DNA of 48,945 nt from Gammaproteobacteria bacterium (GTDB lineage Bacteria > Pseudomonadota > Gammaproteobacteria > JABABF01 > JAHRAO01): NCBI GenBank assembly GCA_020027215.1, contig JAHRAO010000026.1, forward strand, positions 1 through 48,945, written 5' to 3'. This document shows, piece after piece, positions 26,006-34,807 of this stretch (position 1 is the stretch's first letter; every line of letters starts with the position of its first letter). The notes beneath the pieces are model-generated. The model was not told the origin of the DNA, made no database searches, and saw only the letters and a program-made list of their open reading frames with translations. The position numbers were made by a program, and so were the translations under genes.

Positions 26006-26036
26006 ACTATCCTTGCATAAAATAGAATAATGTCAA
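26006..26036 (-). promoter_or_regulatory. Candidate pstC promoter
   Basis: A perfect TTGACA -35 (minus strand, 26031-26036) with GATAGT (26006-26011) 19 bp downstream. The -10 matches only four of six positions and the spacing is long. No convincing Pho box repeat is seen nearby. Confidence 0.35.
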
Positions 26037-26087
26037 GATAAAATTTCTCCACCTCCTTGTATATAGTTCCCCAAAAAAACTCTCCGC

Positions 26088-26106
26088 ACGCACCCTTGTG
26101 GTGCGT
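26088..26106. other. Inverted repeat in the pstC-dprA divergent gap
   Basis: ACGCACC and GGTGCGT form a perfect 7-bp stem with a 5-nt loop, followed on the plus strand by TTTTATT. No plus-strand gene ends here, so a terminator role is unlikely. It ends 19 bp before the dprA -10 and could be an operator. Confidence 0.45.
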
Positions 26107-26121
26107 TTTATTCGAATAGTT

Positions 26122-26130
26122 TGCTATAAT
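26122..26130 (+). promoter_or_regulatory. Extended -10 promoter of dprA
   Basis: TGCTATAAT is a perfect extended -10 (TGn plus TATAAT at 26125-26130). Transcription would start near 26137, about 30 nt before the dprA ATG, which has an AGGA Shine-Dalgarno. Confidence 0.6.
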
Positions 26131-26165
26131 GTATTGATTACGGACACTTCAATAGGAAAATTACT

Positions 26166-27026
26166 ATGGACAGTATTGTGCAGACGCACCGCGATTTTCC
26201 CCAACTATTGCGCGAAATAGCCGATCCCCCTCCCACCCTCTACTATTGCGGCGATATCCAATTATTGAATCAACCACAAATCGCAATTGTTGGTGCGCGG
26301 AAAGCCAGTCGCACAGGGTGCAACACCGCTTATCAATTTGCTCAACAGCTCGCTGCATTAGGTTTTGTCATCACCAGTGGGTTAGCGCTGGGCATAGATG
26401 CAGCTGCCCACCAAGGCGCATTGGCACATAACGGGAAGACTATTGCCGTATTAGGAAATGGTCTCAACATTCAATACCCGCGGCAAAACGAAAAATTAAG
26501 TGATAGTATTCGCACGCACGGGTTGCTGATTTCAGAATTTTTACCGGACACATTGCCTTTACCCCATCATTTTCCCCGCCGTAACCGTTTAATCAGCGGT
26601 TTAAGTTACGGGGTATTGGTCGTAGAAGCGCAGTGCAAAAGTGGATCATTGGTGACCGCACGTATGGCAATGGAGCAAGGGCGCGAGGTATTTGCTGTAC
26701 CGGGTTCTATTCATAGTCCATTAAGTCGCGGCTGTCATCAACTGCTCCGCGATGGGGCAAAATTGGTAGAAAACATCAATGATATCTTGGAAGAAATTCC
26801 TACGCATTGTCGTCATATCACACACTCCCCAGAGCCAGCAGATGACGATATCCACCCCCTATTACAATTGATCGGTTTTGAACCGACGGCTATGGATACA
26901 ATTATTCAGCGCAGTCAATTATCTGCCGCCGAAACTGCCAATATCATCGTGCAACTGGAAGTGGAGGGATTAGTCGAGCCCTGTTTAGGCGGCTATCAAC
27001 GCACAGGCGGTAAAAAGAAGATCTAA
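26166..27026 (+). CDS. dprA: DNA-processing protein DprA, form without N-terminal SAM domain
   Basis: Binds incoming single-stranded DNA during natural transformation and loads RecA. The Rossmann-like core is intact: IAIVGARKASRTGCNTA, ITSGLALGIDAAAHQGAL, TIAVLGNGLNIQYPRQN, FPRRNRLISGLSYGVLVVEAQCKSGSLVTARMAMEQGREVFAVPGSI and GCHQLLRDGAKLVEN. A C-terminal winged-helix-like segment follows. At 286 residues it lacks the roughly 80-residue N-terminal helical domain of most DprA proteins, and the first 10-20 residues lead almost straight into the core. It stops 13 bp from the convergent argG stop. Confidence 0.93.
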   Translation: MDSIVQTHRDFPQLLREIADPPPTLYYCGDIQLLNQPQIAIVGARKASRTGCNTAYQFAQQLAALGFVITSGLALGIDAAAHQGALAHNGKTIAVLGNGLNIQYPRQNEKLSDSIRTHGLLISEFLPDTLPLPHHFPRRNRLISGLSYGVLVVEAQCKSGSLVTARMAMEQGREVFAVPGSIHSPLSRGCHQLLRDGAKLVENINDILEEIPTHCRHITHSPEPADDDIHPLLQLIGFEPTAMDTIIQRSQLSAAETANIIVQLEVEGLVEPCLGGYQRTGGKKKI

Positions 27027-27039
27027 CAGCACCATAGCA

Positions 27040-28275
27040 TTAAGTGTGCTCTTTATCATGCGCTTGCCGAGTCGCCCATTTTTTTAAGCGCAATGCATTC
27101 AAAGCAATAAAACCGGCAGCGTCGGATTGCGTATAGCTGCCAGCATCATCTTCAAAACTGACCTGTTGCGGGTCGTATAAGCTATTTTCCGAACTGCGCC
27201 CCACAACACTGACATTCCCGCGATACAATTTCAACTTGACCTTACCGTTAACGTACTGTTGAGAATAATCGATAGCACACTGTAACATTTTGCGTTCTGG
27301 CGCAAACCAATAACCGTTATAAACCAGTGTGGCATACCGTGGCATCCATTCGTCTTTTAAGTGTGCGACTTCACGATCTAATGTAATAGATTCAATTGCA
27401 CGGTGTGCGCGGAGCATGACCGTGCCCCCTGGGGTCTCATAACATCCGCGCGATTTCAATCCTACGCCGCGATTTTCCACTATGTCCAATCGTCCAACTC
27501 CATGTACGGCAGCAATATGATTGAGTTCATGTAATAGCTGTGCGGGGGTCTTTTCCTGCCCGTTTATTGCCGTAATATCGCCGTGGCGGTAGGTGAGTTC
27601 TATATATTCGGGTTTATTGGGCGCTTTCTGGGGAGATGTCGTCCATTGCCACAATGCTTCATCCGGTTCCCATGCTGGGTCTTCCAAAGGTCCTCCTTCG
27701 TAGGAAATATGTAACATATTGGCATCCATAGAATAAGGTGGACGATGATCGTCACCGCCTTCAACAGGAATATTATTTTGGCGGCAAAAATCAAGCAGAT
27801 CGCTACGCGAGCGATAATTCCATTCTCTCCACGGCGCGATCACTTGGATAGAAGGTGATAGAGCATAGGCATTGAGTTCAAAACGCAATTGATCATTCCC
27901 TTTACCCGTTGCGCCATGCGCAATCGCATCCGCGCCCGTTTGATGCGCAATTTCGACCATGCGCTGGGCAATTAAAGGGCGGGCTATGGAAGTGCCGAGC
28001 AGATATTCTCCCTCGTAACAGGGATTACAACGAAATAAAGGGAAGACAAAATCGCGTACAAACTGTTCGCGACAATCTTCAATATAGATCTCTTCCACCC
28101 CTAAAGCCTGTGCTTTAGCGCGTGCCACTTTAACTTCTTTACCCTGTCCAATATCGGCAGTAAAAGTCACCACCGCACACCCGTATTCTATCTGTAACCA
28201 CTTGACAATTGCTGAGGTATCGAGTCCGCCAGAATAAGCGAGTACGACTTTCTGGATGGGGCGGTGAGCGTGCAT
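27040..28275 (-). CDS. argG: Argininosuccinate synthase
   Basis: Joins citrulline and aspartate using ATP in arginine synthesis. The ATP-pyrophosphatase loop is [15 protein letters not shown] near the N terminus, followed by [35 protein letters not shown], the citrulline/aspartate-binding [16 protein letters not shown], and [11 protein letters not shown]. The ATG at 28275 gives 411 residues, typical of the 400-residue class. The frame extends to a GTG at 28305, but that adds an unconserved leader, and neither start has a clear Shine-Dalgarno. It diverges from batA with a gap of about 75 bp. Confidence 0.95.
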   Translation of the reverse strand: MHAHRPIQKVVLAYSGGLDTSAIVKWLQIEYGCAVVTFTADIGQGKEVKVARAKAQALGVEEIYIEDCREQFVRDFVFPLFRCNPCYEGEYLLGTSIARPLIAQRMVEIAHQTGADAIAHGATGKGNDQLRFELNAYALSPSIQVIAPWREWNYRSRSDLLDFCRQNNIPVEGGDDHRPPYSMDANMLHISYEGGPLEDPAWEPDEALWQWTTSPQKAPNKPEYIELTYRHGDITAINGQEKTPAQLLHELNHIAAVHGVGRLDIVENRGVGLKSRGCYETPGGTVMLRAHRAIESITLDREVAHLKDEWMPRYATLVYNGYWFAPERKMLQCAIDYSQQYVNGKVKLKLYRGNVSVVGRSSENSLYDPQQVSFEDDAGSYTQSDAAGFIALNALRLKKWATRQAHDKEHT

Positions 28276-28351
28276 TTTTTCTAATATTTGGTTATAATAA
28301 AGCACGGGTATTTTATCACACCCACCTAATGAAGCAATAATACGGACTCCA

Positions 28352-29368
28352 ATGAGTTTACTACCAGAAAGCTTTCGTCTCGAATGGTACTGGATGCTCT
28401 TTATGCTCCCGCTCCCACTACTTATTTATAAATGGGTGCGTCCACGTACGACACAGCATGATGTCCTCCAAGTCCCTTTCTTTCAAACATTAGGGGAACT
28501 CACACCATCCTTGGTCAGTCGTAATACAGCGCACGATTATCGCTTATGGTGGTGGGCAATATGGATATGCGTCATTGTCGCCTCGGCACGCCCGCAATGG
28601 CTAGGCGACGCAATACAATTACCGACCACAGGGCGTGAAATGTTGTTGGCAGTAGATATTTCTGGCAGTATGCAAACCCAAGATATGCAGCAATACGGGA
28701 GTGTCAACAGTCGGTTAGCGGTGGCTAAAGATGTGGTGGGCGATTTTGCCCTCCGCCGACAAGGCGATCGCCTCGGCCTCATTCTCTTTGGAAGCCGCCC
28801 CTATATGCAAATGCCGTTAAGTTTTGATTTAACGACCTTAAACACTTTACTCCAAGAAGCAGAAATTGGTTTAGCAGGCGAAAAAACAGCCATTGGCGAT
28901 GCGATAGGTTTAGCAATCAAAAGGTTGCGCGACCGACCAGCGGATAGCCGGGTATTAATTGTGCTCACCGATGGGCAGGATACGTCAAGTGAATTATCGC
29001 CATTAAAAGCAGCGCAATTGGCGGCTGAACAACAGATAAAAATATATACCATCGGCATTGGTGCTGAAACAATGGTATTGCCGGGGATGTTTTTTAATCG
29101 GCAAGTGAATCCGTCCGCTGATTTAGATGAGGATACGTTGAAAGAAATTGCCCGTTTGACTGGCGGACGTTATTTTAGGGCGCGTGATAAAAACGAATTA
29201 TCCAGCATCTACACTTTCTTGGATCAGTTAGAAGCTATTGCACAAGAAGAAGAAATTTTTCGCCCCGTGCGGCAGCTTTATGTATGGCCATTGACTCTCG
29301 CTTTTTTAATTAGTATCATTTTTGCTATAACGCATTTCCCTATTCCTCATCGTGCCCGATTTCATTGA
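28352..29368 (+). CDS. batA: BatA, von Willebrand A domain membrane protein
   Basis: An inner-membrane protein with a VWA domain of the Bat (aerotolerance) family. Membrane helices lie near residues 12-27, 63-80 and close to the C terminus (about 312-330), with the VWA domain between. The metal-dependent adhesion site is intact: Asp102-x-Ser104-x-Ser106 in VDISGSM, a Thr in [11 protein letters not shown] and Asp in VLTDGQD. It overlaps the downstream batB-like gene by 17 bp. In most genomes it would directly follow moxR-DUF58-DUF4381, which here lie 16 kb upstream. Confidence 0.92.
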   Translation: MSLLPESFRLEWYWMLFMLPLPLLIYKWVRPRTTQHDVLQVPFFQTLGELTPSLVSRNTAHDYRLWWWAIWICVIVASARPQWLGDAIQLPTTGREMLLAVDISGSMQTQDMQQYGSVNSRLAVAKDVVGDFALRRQGDRLGLILFGSRPYMQMPLSFDLTTLNTLLQEAEIGLAGEKTAIGDAIGLAIKRLRDRPADSRVLIVLTDGQDTSSELSPLKAAQLAAEQQIKIYTIGIGAETMVLPGMFFNRQVNPSADLDEDTLKEIARLTGGRYFRARDKNELSSIYTFLDQLEAIAQEEEIFRPVRQLYVWPLTLAFLISIIFAITHFPIPHRARFH

Positions 29369-31055
29369 CCAACTACATTTTATTCGCCCGTATTGGCTAT
29401 ATGCTCTTGTGCCCGTACTGATCCTCTACTGGGGGCTATACAAGTGGCAGCGGAGCGATAAGCAATGGCAACGGTGGGTGGATAACACTTTGTTAGCCGT
29501 GCTGCGTCTTAAGCAGCATAAAACGACAAGTAAATGGACGAGCGCTTTATTACCTTGTGCCTGGAGCATTGCCATAATTGCCTTAGCGGGACCCGCTTGG
29601 CAAAAAATTCCTCAACCCCTCTACATGAAAGAAGATGCTCTGGTCGTCGTCTTTCATTTAGGGATATCGGCTTATGCTGACGACATACGTCCATCGCGTT
29701 TAGTGCGCGCTAAGCATAAAATTAGAGATTTACTTGCCTTACGGCAAGAAGGACTCACTGCTATGGTCGTTTATGCGGGCAGCGCACATACGGTAACGCC
29801 ATTAAGTGACGATACAGCAACTATCCTCTCCATGTTAGATGTATTACAACCATCCCTCATGCCCACCCGCGGAAACGACCTCGTTGCCGCAATAGAAAAA
29901 ACAGTACTCTTGTTGGACAATGCAGCAATTCCAGCACACAATAGTAGTGTATTGCTCTTAAGTGATAGCATTCCACCTGCGGCAATAGAACCGGTCAGCA
30001 CCATGCTCAGGGAGCGCGGAGCGCGTCTCTCGGTAATCGGTATCGGCACTGAAGAAGGTGCACCAGTGAAAGATCCTAATGGGGGATTTGTTAAAGATGC
30101 TTCTGGGGCAATTAAAATTGCCCGCTTAGATCGCTCATCTCTTTCTCAACTAGCGATAAGCAATAACGGACATTACGCCGATATTGAATTAGATGATTCA
30201 GATTTACTAAAACTACTACCCTCCTTACAAAAATCTTTATTGGGCAATCATCAGCGTGAGCAGGATCGGACTTTAGAATTATGGCAAGAAGGTGGATTTT
30301 GGCTTATTTTACCGCTCATTCCATTGATTGGAATGGGATTTCGCCAAAGTCGCTTATTGTTGTGCCTATTCCTGTTACCTTTTTTGATGATAGAAAAGAC
30401 ATGGGCAACAAATAAGAACCCAGAGTGGGATAATTTATTCTTGAATGAACAACAACAAGCCGTTGCGCAGGTTGAGCGCGGCATTAAAGAGTATCGCACC
30501 CAAGATTACGCCGCCGCCGCAACTTATTTTAGTGATGGGACAAGCCCCGAAGCCCATTACAATTACGGCAATGCCTTAGCCCATCTTGGGAAATATGAAG
30601 ACGCTATTGCCGCTTACGACCGCGCACTTGCCTTGCAGAAGGATATGGAAGACGCTATTTTTAATAAAAATTTATTACAATCTTTGCTAAACCAAGACGA
30701 ACAGTCGGCTCAAAATGAGCCACAGCAAGGCGACGACAAGCAACAGTCGGCTCAGAATGAGCCACAGCAAGGCGACGACAAGCAACAGTCGGCTCAAAAT
30801 GAACCACAGCAAGGTGACGACAAGCAACAGTCGGCTCAAAATGAACCACAGCAAGGTGACGACAAGCAACAGTCGGCTCAGAATGAGCCACAGGACAGCA
30901 ATACTGATAGTACAGTCGATCCATTATCCACTCAACTCAATGCAGAGAAAAGCCAAGCGTTAGAACAATGGTTACTGCGCATCCCTGATAATCCGGGGGA
31001 ATTACTCAAACGTAAATTCCTCTATCAATACCATCGTGAACAAGATAAATCTTAA
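29352..31055 (+). CDS. BatB/BatC-type fusion: degenerate VWA domain plus TPR and Gln-rich repeats
   Basis: A 567-residue membrane protein starting at a GTG that overlaps batA. N-terminal helices (about 12-27 and 61-78) are followed by a VWA-like domain, another helical pair (about 315-345), a tetratricopeptide segment (about 398-431, HYNYGNALAHLGKYEDAIAAYDRAL), and four 14-residue repeats plus a partial fifth at residues 451-514. The metal-site residues are lost: His102-x-Gly104-x-Ser106 replaces Asp-x-Ser-x-Ser. It therefore combines BatB and BatC functions in one chain, as seen in other gammaproteobacteria. Partners are BatA and BatD, whose start overlaps this stop by 20 bp. Confidence 0.87.
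   Translation: MPDFIDQLHFIRPYWLYALVPVLILYWGLYKWQRSDKQWQRWVDNTLLAVLRLKQHKTTSKWTSALLPCAWSIAIIALAGPAWQKIPQPLYMKEDALVVVFHLGISAYADDIRPSRLVRAKHKIRDLLALRQEGLTAMVVYAGSAHTVTPLSDDTATILSMLDVLQPSLMPTRGNDLVAAIEKTVLLLDNAAIPAHNSSVLLLSDSIPPAAIEPVSTMLRERGARLSVIGIGTEEGAPVKDPNGGFVKDASGAIKIARLDRSSLSQLAISNNGHYADIELDDSDLLKLLPSLQKSLLGNHQREQDRTLELWQEGGFWLILPLIPLIGMGFRQSRLLLCLFLLPFLMIEKTWATNKNPEWDNLFLNEQQQAVAQVERGIKEYRTQDYAAAATYFSDGTSPEAHYNYGNALAHLGKYEDAIAAYDRALALQKDMEDAIFNKNLLQSLLNQDEQSAQNEPQQGDDKQQSAQNEPQQGDDKQQSAQNEPQQGDDKQQSAQNEPQQGDDKQQSAQNEPQDSNTDSTVDPLSTQLNAEKSQALEQWLLRIPDNPGELLKRKFLYQYHREQDKS
30702..30893 (+). repeat. In-frame tandem repeat, 42-bp unit, four copies plus a partial fifth
   Basis: Units start at 30702, 30744, 30786 and 30828, and a partial copy covers 30870-30893. 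Each encodes QSAQNEPQQGDDKQ. Copies differ only at a few synonymous sites (for example AAA/CAG-flanking A-G changes, GGC/GGT), so the repeat expanded recently or is kept uniform by recombination. Confidence 0.95.
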
Positions 31056-32691
31056 TATTTTCTGCATATTTTTATTACTCCTGCCGGAGGTATGTTTTGC
31101 CGCACGCCTTACCGCCACGGTTGACCGCAATCAAGTTGATTTAGATGACATCATCAATTTACGTTTACGCATTGATCAAACTAATGTTTCCCCTCCCGAT
31201 CTTGCCGCATTAAAAAGCGATTTTCACCTTCTCGGTAGCAGTCAGAATGCTCGCCATAGCTGGCATAATGGGCAAGGGCAATCTTTAACCGAGTGGCACA
31301 TCCAGCTCACCCCCAAACGTATGGGACAATTACTCATTCCGCCGATTAAGGTCGCGCAACAACTCAGCAATCCCATTACCATTCATGTGCAAGCTGGGGC
31401 GACACAACAGCAACGCATATTGAAAGTTACGCTCATTCCACAACAACAAAATGTCTATGTGCGCGCACAATTATTATTGACCGTTCAATTAATGACATCT
31501 GAAAGCGGATTGCAAAATGCACGTCTTCGGGAATTGAAATTAGACAACGCCTCGGTCACCAAAATAGGAGAAGAACAATACAACCGTATTATTCAAGGCA
31601 TCAATATCATTTTTTTTGAACGACGTTATGCTATTTTTCCGCAAAGTAGTGGAGAATTACGCATTCCCCCCCAACACTTTTCAGCAACTTTACCATTACC
31701 CCACCAACAGTTGTCTGGCTGGTTTATCAGCCGTCCGGGCAAACCCGTGCAGATCAAGAGCAAGCCACTCACCATTAAGGTTTTACCACATCCCCCCTCT
31801 TTTAAGGGTTCACACTGGCTTCCCGCACAGCGCGTTCAGGTCAATGAAAAATGGAGTAGCGATCCAACGCAATTAAAAATAGGTGACTCGATCACGCGCA
31901 TTATTGAGATAAGTGTAACCGCCCAGCCGGGTGTGCAAATACCCGCTATAACAATGAACGCGGTAGCACAATTAAAAATATACCCCGATAAACCAGTTCT
32001 ACAGACTCAAATTGCTCAAGAGCATGTTATTGGGCAGCGCATTGAAAAAATTGCGCTCATTCCATTGACCACAAATCCCGTTTTATTGCCTGAAATTCGT
32101 TTGCCGTGGTGGAATACACAGACCGATCAACAAGAAATTGTCATTATTCCCGCCCGCGAGATCCGCGCAATTGCTACACAGAGTCATCCAAATCCACTAT
32201 CTGATACGACTGCAGACCATTTATTTGTAGAACCACCGCTCTACTCACTACCTTGGCCTTGGATGGGTGCTACGGGGGCACTATTGCTCTTTTGGGTAGC
32301 GACCATGCTCCTGTGGTGGCGGCAAAAACCATTCCCCAAACCACAAAATAAAGTGTCTATCACCACAAGAAGCAATGAACAAAAAATGTGGCAACAACTA
32401 CAGCACCATTGGCAGAATGGCACTTTATATGAACAGCGACAGGCAATTTTAGCGTGGGTCAAGGCAGCCGAGAAAAACAAACCGATCAACTCTGCCCTCT
32501 CTGAATATATTGAAACGATCTTAAATAATTACAATCAAGCCTTATTTAAGGATGCTACCGCTCCACCGACTATCACCCCAGAAATGCGACAAAAGTGGTT
32601 GGCACATCTCAAACAATTGCGGCGCAAAAAAGATGCCCCAGCGGAGGCGGCTGGGCAACAATTATTGCCTCCTTTGTACCCCACTTCGTAA
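31036..32691 (+). CDS. batD: BatD-like oxygen tolerance protein
   Basis: A 551-residue envelope protein of the BatD family. A signal peptide (about residues 1-22, ending CFAA) is followed by beta-rich immunoglobulin-like domains beginning TATVDRNQVDLDDIINLRLRI, with the WHIQLTPKRMGQLLIPPIKV segment typical of BatD. A membrane helix lies near 397-418, and a basic cytoplasmic tail ends the protein. The start is a GTG inside the 3' end of the preceding gene (20-bp overlap). Its 3' end is 15 bp from the convergent panC stop. It completes the second Bat cluster. Confidence 0.88.
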   Translation: MNKINLNIFCIFLLLLPEVCFAARLTATVDRNQVDLDDIINLRLRIDQTNVSPPDLAALKSDFHLLGSSQNARHSWHNGQGQSLTEWHIQLTPKRMGQLLIPPIKVAQQLSNPITIHVQAGATQQQRILKVTLIPQQQNVYVRAQLLLTVQLMTSESGLQNARLRELKLDNASVTKIGEEQYNRIIQGINIIFFERRYAIFPQSSGELRIPPQHFSATLPLPHQQLSGWFISRPGKPVQIKSKPLTIKVLPHPPSFKGSHWLPAQRVQVNEKWSSDPTQLKIGDSITRIIEISVTAQPGVQIPAITMNAVAQLKIYPDKPVLQTQIAQEHVIGQRIEKIALIPLTTNPVLLPEIRLPWWNTQTDQQEIVIIPAREIRAIATQSHPNPLSDTTADHLFVEPPLYSLPWPWMGATGALLLFWVATMLLWWRQKPFPKPQNKVSITTRSNEQKMWQQLQHHWQNGTLYEQRQAILAWVKAAEKNKPINSALSEYIETILNNYNQALFKDATAPPTITPEMRQKWLAHLKQLRRKKDAPAEAAGQQLLPPLYPTS

Positions 32692-32706
32692 GAGAACAAC
32701 TGCCTT

Positions 32707-33555
32707 TTATGTGAGGCGGTAAATCATATTATCAATTAACCGCGTTTGTGCTAAAACCACCGCAACGAGAATAATGACTTCGGTACTCTGACTGTTTGCT
32801 TCACTCAGGTCGTTAGTATTTCTTATTTCGTAATAATCCACAGTCATATCCGCATTTTGTAACTGTTTTGTTCCCTGCGCACACAAAAGGGTAAAATTGC
32901 GCTCACCTGCTTTTAGTTGCTTTTGTGTATCTACGAGAGTGCGATAAATAACTGGTGCAATACGGCGTGCCGATGGGCTCAAATAGGCATTGCGTGAGCT
33001 GAGTGCTAAACCATCGCTCTCACGCACCGTCTCCACTCCGACCACTTTAACATCCATACACAAATCAATTACGAGTTGCGTAATGAGAATGAATTGTTGA
33101 TAATCTTTTTTACCCAAAAAAACCGTCTCTGGACGCACGATATTCAATAACTTAACGATGATAGTTGCAACGCCCACAAAGTGGTTGGGGCGCGACCGCC
33201 CACATAAAATAGCACCGATATGCGGTATGTTAATGCGCGTATGATGATGAATATTGGGATACAGATCATTTGTTGAGGGCGCATACAAATGCTCGACTCC
33301 TTCTTGAGTCAATAATGCACAGTCCGTTTCGATTGTACGGGGATAACGCGCGTAATCTTCATTTTGACCGAACTGTAATGGATTAACAAAAATGCTCACC
33401 ACTCGCACCGTATCGCTGCGCTGAGCATGGCGCACTAAAGCAATATGTCCGGCGTGGAGGTGTCCCATCGTCGGGATGAAACCAACCAATAAATTGTCCT
33501 TCCGATGTGCGGTCAATGCTTGATGCAAAGAATGATGATTGGAGTGGACAATCAT
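32707..33555 (-). CDS. panC: Pantothenate synthetase
   Basis: Condenses pantoate and beta-alanine with ATP, through a pantoyl-adenylate, to give pantothenate for CoA. The nucleotide-binding IPTMGHLHAGHIALV with its HxGH signature is at about residues 29-43; FVNPLQFGQNEDYARYPRT, FLGKKDYQQF and ALSSRNAYLS are all present. The 282 residues match the family. It begins 3 bp after the deoxynucleoside kinase stop. panB, its usual partner, is absent and its place is taken by the kinase gene. Confidence 0.95.
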   Translation of the reverse strand: MIVHSNHHSLHQALTAHRKDNLLVGFIPTMGHLHAGHIALVRHAQRSDTVRVVSIFVNPLQFGQNEDYARYPRTIETDCALLTQEGVEHLYAPSTNDLYPNIHHHTRINIPHIGAILCGRSRPNHFVGVATIIVKLLNIVRPETVFLGKKDYQQFILITQLVIDLCMDVKVVGVETVRESDGLALSSRNAYLSPSARRIAPVIYRTLVDTQKQLKAGERNFTLLCAQGTKQLQNADMTVDYYEIRNTNDLSEANSQSTEVIILVAVVLAQTRLIDNMIYRLT

Positions 33556-33558
33556 AGA

Positions 33559-34233
33559 TTACAGCATAGAAGGATCAAAATGATGGCGGGGATGGCGCAT
33601 ATTGCTCAGTTGGGTAATGAGTTGTCCATAGGTTTCATTGTCAACAGCAAAATTCACATTGCTGGTGTTGATAATTAACACGGGAGATTCATCGTAGCTG
33701 CGAAAAAAGCGACTATACGCAGCCGTAATTTTCTCCAAATAGGCACGTTTAATATGTTTTGTCTGCTCCTCGGCACGGTTATAGATGCGTTGTAACAAAA
33801 TATCCACCGAAGCATGCACATAAATGACGAGGTCAGCGGGAGGTATGGTGTATTGCACCAGTTCATTAATCCGCCGATAAATTTCATTCTCATCTAAATT
33901 GAGGTTGATTTCAGTAAATATTTCACTCTTCTGCCACATAAAGTCGGCAACCCATGCATCGGTAAACAAATGATTTTGTCGGGCGTTTTGAAACTCTTCT
34001 GCCTGTCGCGCACGCTGAAAAAGAAAAAATAACTCCGTCGCTAATGCCGCGCGGGCATTTTTACGATAAAAATCATGCAAAAATGGGTTCTTCTGCCATT
34101 CTTCTAAGAGGAGTTGGTACGATAAAGTTGCCGCCAAGCGCTTTGCTAGAGTAGTTTTGCCACTACCGATCGGCCCTTCTACGATAATATATCGTGGCAG
34201 GTTTTCAGATTGAATGTTATCTGAGCGCACCAT
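33559..34233 (-). CDS. Deoxynucleoside kinase (dGK/dAK family)
   Basis: Phosphorylates deoxynucleosides in salvage. The P-loop VEGPIGSGKTTLAKRL is at residues 18-33. It is followed by LLLEEWQKNPFLHDFYRK, TELFFLFQRARQAE with the nucleoside-binding FxxQ-type segment, and the C-terminal Arg-rich lid (RIYNRAEEQTKHIKRAYLEKI). The 224 residues match bacterial members. Whether it prefers deoxyguanosine, deoxyadenosine or another base cannot be read. It starts inside folK (17-bp overlap) and ends 3 bp before panC, so the three genes form one unit. Confidence 0.88.
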   Translation of the reverse strand: MVRSDNIQSENLPRYIIVEGPIGSGKTTLAKRLAATLSYQLLLEEWQKNPFLHDFYRKNARAALATELFFLFQRARQAEEFQNARQNHLFTDAWVADFMWQKSEIFTEINLNLDENEIYRRINELVQYTIPPADLVIYVHASVDILLQRIYNRAEEQTKHIKRAYLEKITAAYSRFFRSYDESPVLIINTSNVNFAVDNETYGQLITQLSNMRHPRHHFDPSML

Positions 34234-34711
34234 TTATTTTGATTGGGATGTCATCAATTAGCGTCTGCCTCAGATATGCCCCCACCGATAACCCATTGGG
34301 CAAAATTAAATTTGGGGCAATATCCGCTAAGGGATATAAAACAAAATTGCGCTCACTCAAACGCGGATGCGGAATGGTGAGCCTTGGCGTATCAATACGC
34401 TGATCCCCATAAAAGAGTATATCTAAATCAAGTGTCCGCGCTCCCCAGCGTTGATAGCGCGTTCTCCCTTGTGCATCTTCAATACGTTGGAGTTGGCATA
34501 AGAGGTCAAAAGGCGTCAGTGAAGAGCAGATAGCAACAACAGCGTTACAATAATCGGGTTGCGTGCCGGGACCTATGGCGCGGCTACGATAGTATGCCGA
34601 TATGGAGCATACATCTATCCATTGATTGTGTTCTAATGCCTGTAAGGCGCATTTTAATTGCCGCTGTGGAGAATCTAAATTGCTTCCTAATCCTATATAC
34701 GATATAGTCAT
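34217..34711 (-). CDS. folK: 2-amino-4-hydroxy-6-hydroxymethyldihydropteridine pyrophosphokinase
   Basis: Transfers pyrophosphate from ATP to the pterin precursor in folate synthesis. The motif YIGLGSNLDSP lies at the N terminus and RWGARTLDLDILFYGDQRIDTPRLTIPHPRLSERNFVLYPLADIAP is the diagnostic HPPK signature. I chose the ATG at 34711, which has a weak GGA Shine-Dalgarno and gives 164 residues (E. coli 159); the frame is open to 34765. The 3' end overlaps the deoxynucleoside kinase by 17 bp. Confidence 0.94.
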   Translation of the reverse strand: MTISYIGLGSNLDSPQRQLKCALQALEHNQWIDVCSISAYYRSRAIGPGTQPDYCNAVVAICSSLTPFDLLCQLQRIEDAQGRTRYQRWGARTLDLDILFYGDQRIDTPRLTIPHPRLSERNFVLYPLADIAPNLILPNGLSVGAYLRQTLIDDIPIKINGALR

Positions 34712-34807
34712 TGATGTCCGCTGATCAATTGATAATGGAGTATGTGCGCTATAGGGGGAGTGCACAAATGTGCATGATGTGTTTTGTTAGACAATAGTTG
34801 CCACAAA

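Noticed and set aside
30702-30893. Short direct repeats that might suggest a CRISPR-like array
   Set aside because: Units are contiguous, in frame and without spacers; they encode a protein repeat.
30661-30924. Antisense frame with regular repeats opposite the BatB repeat array
   Set aside because: The periodicity is only the mirror of the sense 42-bp repeat; no start signal.
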